This document shows positions 9,734 to 17,019 of a DNA stretch of 54,280 nucleotides, one piece after another. The stretch comes from Lachnospiraceae bacterium (GTDB lineage: Bacteria > Bacillota > Clostridia > Lachnospirales > Lachnospiraceae). The stretch is taken from assembly GCA_021199495.1 (NCBI GenBank), contig JAJQHY010000033.1:1-54280 (forward strand), given 5' to 3'. The notes below the pieces were generated by a model. That model saw only the letters and a program-made list of their open reading frames with translations. It did not search any database and was not told the origin of the DNA. The position numbers and the translations under genes were made by a program. How positions within the stretch are numbered: position 1 is the stretch's first letter; every line of letters begins with the position of its first letter.

Positions 9734-10747
9734 TCAGGAGCGGGGTGAAAGCCGTACCACCGTCGACTGCCTTGCGGTCAGCTCACCGTGCAGCTGCTCT
9801 GTGTGTCCCTGCGTGTTATTTTCGATCATATCGATCAGCATTCTGGCCGCGGTGACGCCCTGCAGATTGATCGGGTTCTTGAAGGTGGAGAGGGAGGGCG
9901 AAAAATATTGCGAAACCTGGATGTCGTCAAAGCCGATCACACTGATATCTTCCGGAACCCTGTAGCCTGCGTCCTTTAAGGCGTTAATGCAGCCGATGGC
10001 ACTCTGATCATTGCCGCAGACAAAGGCATCCGGCATTTTATTGGTACGCACTCTGCTGAAAATGTTGACTGTATTATAGGTGAGAAGCTCCTCAAAATAC
10101 CCCTGCAGGATATACTCCTCCCGGACGGGGAGACCATATTCTGCCATTGCGTCCATAAAGCCGCGCTTGCGCTCGCTGCTGTCATAAACATCAGCAGCTC
10201 CCTCAATGAAGGCGATTTCGCGATGCCCCAGATTGATGAGATGCTTTGTTGCCGTATAGCCCGCATAATGGGAATCAAAAACGACGCTTCCGATGCTGCT
10301 GCTCTGATAGGCCCGATCCAGCAGAACTGTATGGATGTGCTTCTTCTCAAGAAGCGCCAGCTCTTCTTCGCCAATTCTTTCCCCTTCAAAGATGAATACG
10401 CCGTCAAAGCCTCTGCCGAAGATCTGGTCGTTAATGACGGACTTGTCCCGACTGATCAGCACATTCAGGGTATAGCCCTGATCTCCGCATTGCTTGCTGA
10501 TGGCCTCGATCAGAGTCGTGAAATATTCGCCGCTGACGCTGGAGGTGAGAAAGCCAAGCATATAGCTCTTGCCGCTTTTTAAATATTTACCGCTGAGATT
10601 TGGAACATAATTCAACCGGTTTGCTGCGTCAAGAACCTTTTGCCTGGTGTCTTCATTGACAAGCTCTGAATTATTCAGGGCGTTGGAAACGGTGGAAATG
10701 GACACGCCTGCTTCCTTCGCCACATCTTTGATTGTTACTTTTCCCAT
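9734..10747 (-). CDS. LacI-family transcriptional regulator
   Basis: This is a 337-residue repressor of the LacI/GalR family. The N-terminal helix-turn-helix is TIKDVAKEAGVSISTVSNAL, followed by the hinge helix region (NEDTRQKVLDAANRLNYVPN). The C-terminal ~270 residues form a periplasmic-binding-protein-like sensor domain with the family motifs GFDGVFIFEG and PEDISVIGFDDI. Upstream of its start (10781 and 10858) are two AAACGTTT palindromes, the central-CG type of site used by this family, so autoregulation is likely. The same palindrome recurs between the GH30 gene and the second importer operon. It probably controls that GH30/importer/GH3 set. The inducer is unknown. Confidence 0.93.
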   Translation of the reverse strand: MGKVTIKDVAKEAGVSISTVSNALNNSELVNEDTRQKVLDAANRLNYVPNLSGKYLKSGKSYMLGFLTSSVSGEYFTTLIEAISKQCGDQGYTLNVLISRDKSVINDQIFGRGFDGVFIFEGERIGEEELALLEKKHIHTVLLDRAYQSSSIGSVVFDSHYAGYTATKHLINLGHREIAFIEGAADVYDSSERKRGFMDAMAEYGLPVREEYILQGYFEELLTYNTVNIFSRVRTNKMPDAFVCGNDQSAIGCINALKDAGYRVPEDISVIGFDDIQVSQYFSPSLSTFKNPINLQGVTAARMLIDMIENNTQGHTEQLHGELTARQSTVVRLSPRS

Positions 10748-10780
10748 AAAATTTTACACTCCGTTATATTACTGTAATAT

Positions 10781-10788
10781 AAACGTTT
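10781..10788. promoter_or_regulatory. LacI-type operator-like palindrome upstream of lacI-family gene
   Basis: The palindrome AAACGTTT lies 34 bp upstream of the regulator start codon, placed to block its own promoter. One of four such sites between 10.7 and 12.6 kb. Confidence 0.55.
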
Positions 10789-10857
10789 CTTACCGCATTT
10801 TACTATATTTCAAAATAAAACGCCAGTAGTTTGCAGAAAAAATCGCAGATATTCCAG

Positions 10858-10865
10858 AAACGTTT
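10858..10865. promoter_or_regulatory. Second operator-like palindrome upstream of lacI-family gene
   Basis: This is a second AAACGTTT (context GAAACGTTTTA), 77 bp from the first. Paired spacing of this kind would allow looping by a tetrameric repressor. Role inferred. Confidence 0.5.
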
Positions 10866-10953
10866 TATGAAAACGATAGAACGGAAGAGTATCTATGGAT
10901 TTACATAGTATATATGCCGACGGCAACGGCAGTTAAGCCTTTGCTTCTGGTTA

Positions 10954-12291
10954 TCAGCCGCGATCAATGATGCAGGAGGAAATGCTGCCGGGCATGAGCA
11001 TAAGTTCGGCCGCCATTTCTTGAAGCCTGACGGAAACGGGAAGCACATTGTCGCTTCTGTTGAGCAGAAACAGCGCCAGACGTCCATCAGGCAGTTCGTA
11101 GGCTACCTGCTCCAGCTTCCAGAACCAGGAGGTGGAAGCAATCCTTCTGGAGCCGGGCGTCAGGTAATGCGAAAAATGATACAGGAACGGGAGAGGATCC
11201 TTTTCCATCAGGCATTTCGCCTGCCTGTCATAAATATAAGGCGCGAGGCAGAAATTTCCCACGTGGTTGGGGCCGCCGCGCTCATCCAGAAGCACGTTCC
11301 AGTCGTAGAAGGCCTGGGTCCCGTGACTGAGATCACCGATGATTTCATGAGCCAGGTTTTCGGCTTTTCGGCCAAGACCGGAGAAGTTTGCTTCAAAGCA
11401 GCACTCGGACATGATCAGTTTCTTGTCAGGATACTCGGACCGGATGAGTTTAAGCGCATCAAAATGATCGCCGGAATACCAGTGGAAGGCGGCGCCTGTG
11501 ACCATGGAATCGGTATCCGGATCTAAAGTATCACGCATTCTTTCATAGACGCGTTCCTTATTGTGATCCCAGATAAAAACTTCTACATTCTCCAGGCCGT
11601 TTCTGACCAGAGCCGGATACAGATAATCCCTGAGAAATTCCTTCTCTTCCTGCGCTGTATACAGACAGGAATCCCAGGTCTGTGTTGCGTTCGCTTCATT
11701 CTGGATGGTGAAGCGCTGCACCATAAATCCCCTGTTTTGAAATTCCAGAATGTATCTGCAAAGATATTCCGCCCACATGGACCGGTATTCAGGTTTCAGC
11801 CGGCCTCCGAATTTTCTCTGTCCGTTGGTTTTCATGAAGGCGGGAGGAGACCAGGGGGAGAGCAGCAGCCGGATGGGTCTGCCCGCTGCGTCCTGGGCGT
11901 CTTTCAGCATGGGGATGATATCACGCTCGGTTTTTGAAAAAGAAAAGGAGTGAAGGGCAATGTCTGTCGGATCATTCATTGCTTCATACATTTCTGTGGA
12001 AAAATCACAGCTGTCCAGATTGATTCGGGCAAGGGAGTAACGCAGACCGTCCGGACCGAAATAAGACTGAATCAGTTTGTTTTTATTCTCCTCATCCATC
12101 TGGCTGTAAACGCTTGCGGCGCCGTCTGTGATGGCACCGCCGAAGCCTTCAAAGGTTTCGTAAGTGATCTCCGGGTACAGGTTTACCACATGATTTTCCA
12201 CATGCGCGGAGTCTGGATGAAAGCAGATCAGCTGGGAAAAGGATGTCATATGCTTCCCATCAGGGAAGCTTTCACTGATTGTAAGATTCAT
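10954..12291 (-). CDS. GH30-family glycoside hydrolase (glucosylceramidase-like)
   Basis: This is a 445-residue retaining glycoside hydrolase of family GH30. The barrel starts after a short beta region (ETFEGFGGAITDGAAS near residue 45). The acid/base Glu199 lies in TIQNEANAT and the nucleophile Glu296 in LIMSECCFE. A beta-sandwich C-terminus ends SISSCIIDRG. There is no signal peptide, so the substrate is taken up first. The start follows a perfect AAGGAGG. Family members cleave beta-glucosides (glucosylceramide, beta-1,6-glucan) or beta-xylosides, and sequence alone does not say which. It is divergent from the importer operon and upstream of the LacI gene on the same strand, with a clear promoter at 12361-12390. 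Confidence 0.88.
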   Translation of the reverse strand: MNLTISESFPDGKHMTSFSQLICFHPDSAHVENHVVNLYPEITYETFEGFGGAITDGAASVYSQMDEENKNKLIQSYFGPDGLRYSLARINLDSCDFSTEMYEAMNDPTDIALHSFSFSKTERDIIPMLKDAQDAAGRPIRLLLSPWSPPAFMKTNGQRKFGGRLKPEYRSMWAEYLCRYILEFQNRGFMVQRFTIQNEANATQTWDSCLYTAQEEKEFLRDYLYPALVRNGLENVEVFIWDHNKERVYERMRDTLDPDTDSMVTGAAFHWYSGDHFDALKLIRSEYPDKKLIMSECCFEANFSGLGRKAENLAHEIIGDLSHGTQAFYDWNVLLDERGGPNHVGNFCLAPYIYDRQAKCLMEKDPLPFLYHFSHYLTPGSRRIASTSWFWKLEQVAYELPDGRLALFLLNRSDNVLPVSVRLQEMAAELMLMPGSISSCIIDRG

Positions 12292-12360
12292 GATGGATAC
12301 CTCCTTGATATGTCAGATATGAAAGGAAACAGCCGTTTTGAAGGCCCTCCTGTCTGTTTT

Positions 12361-12390
12361 AAGATAGCATTGCCCTTGAAACAATGTCAA
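12361..12390 (-). promoter_or_regulatory. Promoter for the GH30 gene
   Basis: On the minus strand, TTGACA (12390-12385) and TATCTT (12366-12361) are separated by 18 bp, about 70 bp upstream of the GH30 start codon. An operator-like palindrome lies 32 bp further upstream. Confidence 0.7.
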
Positions 12391-12421
12391 TACAGAATTA
12401 AAATTCTGTTAAAAACTAACA

Positions 12422-12431
12422 AAAACGTTTT
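12422..12431. promoter_or_regulatory. Operator-like palindrome AAAACGTTTT between divergent promoters
   Basis: This perfect 10-bp palindrome lies between the GH30 promoter and the importer promoter. An identical copy lies 129 bp away at 12551. The 328-bp intergenic stretch 12292-12619 otherwise holds the two promoters and AT-rich sequence. Confidence 0.55.
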
Positions 12432-12501
12432 AATTTAAGGGCCGTTTTGAAAGCAAAAAACGTTCGATAATTAGTAAATATGACGAAAATGATATTTATA
12501 G

Positions 12502-12530
12502 TTGAAATTAAATGCACAATATGATAACAT
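12502..12530 (+). promoter_or_regulatory. Promoter for the second importer operon
   Basis: TTGAAA (12502-12507) and TAACAT (12525-12530) are separated by 17 bp. The predicted start of transcription is about 80 nt before the first permease gene. An AAAACGTTTT palindrome lies just downstream. Confidence 0.55.
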
Positions 12531-12550
12531 GATGTCACGAAATAAGAATA

Positions 12551-12560
12551 AAAACGTTTT
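12551..12560. promoter_or_regulatory. Operator-like palindrome AAAACGTTTT downstream of importer promoter
   Basis: This perfect 10-bp palindrome lies roughly 15-25 bp past the predicted transcription start. A bound repressor would block promoter clearance or elongation there. Identical to the site at 12422. Confidence 0.55.
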
Positions 12561-12619
12561 ACATAAAATAACTAAAAAAATTGAAACCATGGCCATAAAT
12601 TTTTAAGGAGGGAAGAAAA

Positions 12620-14107
12620 ATGGACCAGAAAAAATATTTGACATGTAATGTCCTGTATCGGGAAATACAGGGGAGGCAGGCGGGAATTTTATTTCCGGCG
12701 CTTTTAAGTGTACTCTTTCTGATATGCGCACTGCCTTTTATACCATGGGTGAGTCTGACAAACATTTCTGCTTTGTTTTCAGCACTGTCCATCACCAGTG
12801 AGGCCGCACAGAATTTATATGTCAGTTACAACGTGGTGAATCTGCTTTCTTTTGTCTATTATTCTGAGCAGGGCTTTCTGGGATTGTATGCGATGATACT
12901 GCTGCTGCTCGATGTGGCGGCGATTTATTTCCACGTGATGAATATCTACAGATTTGCCCGCTATCAGAAAGGGGTTCATGGAAATCTGGATCTGTATGCG
13001 GCCGGCAGACTGTCCATGGAATTTGAGATGATCGTAACAGCGGGAACGATCGGCTTTGCCGCATACGGAAATGCGAAAGCGGGAATGAAAGGATTTGCGA
13101 CTTCGCCTCTGGTATATTTTCTTTTTCTGCTGGCGCTTGTATCTTATCTGGCAATCAAAGTAATAGAGCGGGAAGAGCGGATACGCTATCACGAACACGG
13201 ACTGTTAAAGGAGCTGCGCAAAAACTGGGTACTGTTCCTGATGCTGGTGCCTATGTTTATTTATTTCCTGATTAACAGTTATCTGCCGATGCTGGGGATT
13301 TATCTGGCGTTCACAAACTTTAATTTCAGGGACGGTGTGTGGGCCAGCCCGTTTGTGGGATTACAGAATTTCCAGTACCTCATTAAAGCGGACCTGTTCA
13401 AACTGATCCGCAATACGGTTCTTTATAATGTTGTGTTTATCGGGGTTGGAAATGTACTGCAGATTCTTTTTGCTATTCTGGTAAGTCAGGTTCCGAAAAA
13501 GTGGTTCAAGAAAACGTCGCAGACGTTTCTCTTCATGCCGTATTTTGTATCGTTCGTTATTCTGCAGGTGCTTGTTTACAATATGTTTGAATATCAGTAC
13601 GGTGTCATTAACAATATCGTGACCAGCCTGGGCGGCAGCAGAATTGACTTTTATAATACGCCCTCATACTGGCCGGTTCTGATTACCATTTTTTACCTGT
13701 GGAAAAATATTGGCTATGGAATGGTCGTTTACCTGGCTACGATCATGGGAATAGACGGAGAGCTTTACGACGCGGCGAAGGTGGACGGGGCAAATGCCTT
13801 TCAGCAGATCTGGTACATTACACTGCCGCAGATTAAACCCACATTCATTATTCTTCTGCTGTATGCGCTTGGCAGCATCATGAAGGGACAGTTTGAGTTG
13901 TTCTATCAGCTGGTGGGTACGAATGGTGTGCTCTACAATGTTACGGATATTTTTGATACCTATGTATACAGAATTGCGTTGACACAGCCGTTGTCGATCG
14001 GGCTTGGCACCGCTGCCGGACTGTTCCAGTCCCTGTTCGGATTTGTGGTTGTTATGGTGACAAACTTCCTTGTCAAACGCAAGAATGAAGAATATGCGTT
14101 GTTCTGA
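12620..14107 (+). CDS. Sugar ABC importer permease, LplB type, with extra N-terminal membrane domain
   Basis: This 495-residue permease has a C-terminal ~295 residues that form a normal LplB-type subunit (LKELRKNWVLFLMLVPMFIY near 205, then YLPMLGIYLAFTNF). Its EAA loop reads LYDAAKVDGANAFQQIWYIT. The first ~190 residues are extra and contain about five hydrophobic segments (around residues 22-45, 70-90, 88-110, 132-150, 160-182). LplB permeases are usually near 300 residues. The start ATG has AAGGAGGG 11 nt upstream and no better internal start exists at the normal position, so the extension appears to be translated. It heads the second importer operon, and the partner permease and binding protein follow. 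The role of the extension is unknown. Confidence 0.85.
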   Translation: MDQKKYLTCNVLYREIQGRQAGILFPALLSVLFLICALPFIPWVSLTNISALFSALSITSEAAQNLYVSYNVVNLLSFVYYSEQGFLGLYAMILLLLDVAAIYFHVMNIYRFARYQKGVHGNLDLYAAGRLSMEFEMIVTAGTIGFAAYGNAKAGMKGFATSPLVYFLFLLALVSYLAIKVIEREERIRYHEHGLLKELRKNWVLFLMLVPMFIYFLINSYLPMLGIYLAFTNFNFRDGVWASPFVGLQNFQYLIKADLFKLIRNTVLYNVVFIGVGNVLQILFAILVSQVPKKWFKKTSQTFLFMPYFVSFVILQVLVYNMFEYQYGVINNIVTSLGGSRIDFYNTPSYWPVLITIFYLWKNIGYGMVVYLATIMGIDGELYDAAKVDGANAFQQIWYITLPQIKPTFIILLLYALGSIMKGQFELFYQLVGTNGVLYNVTDIFDTYVYRIALTQPLSIGLGTAAGLFQSLFGFVVVMVTNFLVKRKNEEYALF

Positions 14108-14122
14108 GAGGAGGAAAGACAG

Positions 14123-15013
14123 ATGAAAATCAAAAAAGCGAAAACAACCATTCTGCTGGAAATCATTTGCTATGTGGTACTGGGCGTCAGCGCGTTGGCG
14201 TGCGTCCTTCCCTTTATCATCATCATTTCCGGCTCCCTGACGGATAATGCAACCATTCTGAAGGAGGGATACAGTATCCTGCCGAAGAACATCACTTTGG
14301 ATGCCTATCTGACAATCTTTAAGGCGCCGCAGGATATTCTGCAGGCATATAAGATGACTCTGTTTTATACGATTGTCGGCACTGCGGTTGGCCTTTTGAT
14401 GATTACCCTGACCGCCTATGTGCTCTCCAGAAAGGCGTTTAAATACAGAAATGAGGTATCATTTATCATTTACTTCACCAGCATATTCGGAGGAGGCACG
14501 ATACCGTGGTATCTGATGTACACGAACGTCCTGAATCTGAAAGGAACAACATTTGTTATGTGGTTTCCGGGACTGATGAGTCCGTTCCTCGTCATTTTAA
14601 TGAGGACCTTCATAGCCAATTCCGTACCGGACGCGATTACGGAGGCCGCGACAATTGACGGGGCGGGACATGTAGACATATTTGCCAGAATTGTCATGCC
14701 GGTGCTGAAGCCGGGACTGGCGACGGTGGGGCTGTTTCTGGCTCTGGGATACTGGAATGACTGGTATCGTTCCTCCATGTTTGCCACCAGCTCCAAGACC
14801 TGGGAGCTGCAGTATTATCTCTATGATCTGCTGAATGCGACAACGGCGTTAAAGCAGCTGTCGCAGTATACAAGCATCGCCTCGGTGGATTTGCCGACTC
14901 AGTCTGTGAAGCTGGCGATGGCGGTGGTGGTAACCGGACCGATACTGCTGGTATATCCGTTCGTGCAGAGGTATTTTGTATCCGGCATTACCGTCGGGGC
15001 AGTGAAGGGATAA
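14123..15013 (+). CDS. Sugar ABC importer permease, YtcP type
   Basis: This 296-residue partner permease has a first membrane segment near residues 10-36 (LLEIICYVVLGVSALACVLP). The EAA loop reads ITEAATIDGAGHVDIFARIV. The C-terminus FVSGITVGAVKG is typical of the family. The gene starts 15 nt after the long permease, with a GAGGAGG ribosome site, so the two are co-translated. Together with the binding protein at 15080 it forms a complete importer apart from the ATPase, which must come from elsewhere in the genome. Confidence 0.92.
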   Translation: MKIKKAKTTILLEIICYVVLGVSALACVLPFIIIISGSLTDNATILKEGYSILPKNITLDAYLTIFKAPQDILQAYKMTLFYTIVGTAVGLLMITLTAYVLSRKAFKYRNEVSFIIYFTSIFGGGTIPWYLMYTNVLNLKGTTFVMWFPGLMSPFLVILMRTFIANSVPDAITEAATIDGAGHVDIFARIVMPVLKPGLATVGLFLALGYWNDWYRSSMFATSSKTWELQYYLYDLLNATTALKQLSQYTSIASVDLPTQSVKLAMAVVVTGPILLVYPFVQRYFVSGITVGAVKG

Positions 15014-15079
15014 AAGAAACGATACTTTGCGCATAAGCGCCTGTAAAGAAAATTATATTGAATGAAGGAGGAAAAGGTT

Positions 15080-16738
15080 ATGTCGAAAATGATGGGAGGA
15101 CTGTCCCGCAGAGATTTCATGAAAGGAATGATGGTGGGAGGCGTGGCGGCCGGATCTGCCGGTCTTTTGAGCGCTTGCGGGAGCAGGCAGACTGTCTCGG
15201 AGAATCTGTCCGCATCAGAAGAAACTCTGGAGGAAAGCGCCTCTGTAAGCACCTCGGAAAGCACACAGAAGGAAACAGCCGCGGAAAGTACGCATGAGCT
15301 GGACACCTCAGAGCAGGTGAATCTGATATTTTATGTGATGGGCGACGCTCCCGCGGATGAGGTTGTTGTAGAGGAGGCTCTGAATGAAATCCTGCTGGAG
15401 AGACTGAACGCTACAATTGATTTTCAGTTTTCTTCATGGACGGACTGGACATCTAAATATAATCTGACACTGACATCCTGTGGGGCGGACCTGATTTATG
15501 TGGCGAACTGGATGGATTACGGTACATTCGCCAACAGCGGCGCCTTTGCGGAACTGGATGAAATGCTGGATACGGTAGCGCCCACACTCAGAGACACGGT
15601 CGGAGAATATTACCTGGATATGATGCGCGTTGGCGGAAAGATTTACGGGATTCCTTCCACTTGGTCGGAGTACACCTGCCCCGGTGTTCGTTACAGGGAG
15701 GATCTGCGTCAGGCTTATGATCTGCCGGTACCGGATAGCCTGGAGAATATTGAGGCTTATCTGCTTGGTGTACAGGAAAATATGCCGGATCAGGTGCTGA
15801 TGACGGCGGGGTCTTTGGATGGATTTCAGATTTCCTTTGCCGCGGCCAGCGTATTTAATATCAAATATCCCTGGGTGACGGTGAATGGTCTTCCCTATGG
15901 CCTGGGAGCAGATTATGACAGCCCGTCCGAAGTGTATGATTACTGGTTTTCTGATGACTTTGTGGAGGATATGAAGCTGATGAAAAAGTGGGCAGATCTG
16001 GGTTTCTGGTCCAGAAGTTCGCTTTCCGAAGCCAATAACTCTGATGCGTTCGCAGACGGATTGAACGTTCTGGAGGTAGAAGGCCTTAACCCCAGTAAGT
16101 ATGTAAGCTCTGTTACCACGTTTGCGGAGGATCATCCTGACTGGAGCGCCGCATACATCGCGTATGGAGAGGTCACAGGTGTGATGTATGCCGGACATGC
16201 GACGCAGAACGCGACAGCGGTTGTGCATGGAACTGCAAACGAAGAAAGGGCGCTTGCAGTACTTGAGCTTCTGATGACTGACGAGGAGGTAAATCGCCTG
16301 GTTCAGTATGGAATTGAAGGCGTTCATTATGAGATTGATGGGGATGGATATTATCAGGGGCTGAGCGATAATTTCACTTATGAAGCATTTAATACGTGGA
16401 ACCTGCGGAATGCGGATTACAGACTCTATGGAGAATCAGATGATCTGTTAAATGAACTGTTTGCGAAATATGAGGAGATCGGAAATCAGACAAAATTCCC
16501 GAATGTAGATATTTACAGCGGATTTACGGAGGATTATTCTTCCTATTCGGCAGAGCGTTCAGCGGTTGCGAACGTCATGGGTCAGTATCTGGTGCCTTTG
16601 CAGGCCGGGCTGGTGGACGATGTGGAGGCTGCGGTCACTGAATTCAGGGAAAAAATTACGGAAGCGGGTATTGAAACCTGCCGTAAAGGCTTTCAGGAGC
16701 AGTGGAATGCGTACTGTGAGGAGTACGGATATCTGTAA
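15080..16738 (+). CDS. Extracellular solute-binding lipoprotein of the second importer
   Basis: This is a 552-residue solute-binding protein with a twin-arginine-like signal (SRRDFMKG, Arg10-Arg11) and a lipobox LLSAC with Cys33. A Ser/Thr/Glu-rich linker of about 60 residues follows. The signal region closely matches the binding protein at 1263, showing that the two importers are paralogous, while the mature parts differ. The ATG at 15080 follows AAGGAGG; an in-frame ATG at 15062 lies before that ribosome site and is less likely. The position next to GH30 and GH3 genes suggests a beta-glucoside-type oligosaccharide ligand, by inference only. Confidence 0.9.
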   Translation: MSKMMGGLSRRDFMKGMMVGGVAAGSAGLLSACGSRQTVSENLSASEETLEESASVSTSESTQKETAAESTHELDTSEQVNLIFYVMGDAPADEVVVEEALNEILLERLNATIDFQFSSWTDWTSKYNLTLTSCGADLIYVANWMDYGTFANSGAFAELDEMLDTVAPTLRDTVGEYYLDMMRVGGKIYGIPSTWSEYTCPGVRYREDLRQAYDLPVPDSLENIEAYLLGVQENMPDQVLMTAGSLDGFQISFAAASVFNIKYPWVTVNGLPYGLGADYDSPSEVYDYWFSDDFVEDMKLMKKWADLGFWSRSSLSEANNSDAFADGLNVLEVEGLNPSKYVSSVTTFAEDHPDWSAAYIAYGEVTGVMYAGHATQNATAVVHGTANEERALAVLELLMTDEEVNRLVQYGIEGVHYEIDGDGYYQGLSDNFTYEAFNTWNLRNADYRLYGESDDLLNELFAKYEEIGNQTKFPNVDIYSGFTEDYSSYSAERSAVANVMGQYLVPLQAGLVDDVEAAVTEFREKITEAGIETCRKGFQEQWNAYCEEYGYL

Positions 16739-16757
16739 GAGTTCCTGATGAGGAAAA

Positions 16758-16790
16758 GTGGCAGCCGGCGTGTCCGACTGCCGCTTTTTT
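16758..16790 (+). terminator. Terminator after the second binding-protein gene
   Basis: There is an 11-bp stem (16758-16768 with 16774-16784, one G-U pair and one mismatch), a 5-nt loop, and six T at 16785-16790. It would reduce read-through into the GH3 gene. Confidence 0.85.
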
Positions 16791-17019
16791 GCAGGTGTGC
16801 CTGGCGGCGCATGTTACCGAACATATGCATGGACTGGTATGGACCGGTACTGCCTGATGAATTATATTTACGGTAGAAAAATGCCTTGACAATTTAACGA
16901 CGATTCCGCAATATGAAAATCAATAACAGCTGGTGAAGATGGAAAAAATATTCAGTGGATGCAGGCAGGAGAATCGAAGCATGAATGCCATATACAGAAC
17001 AGATAATAAGGAGAGCAGG

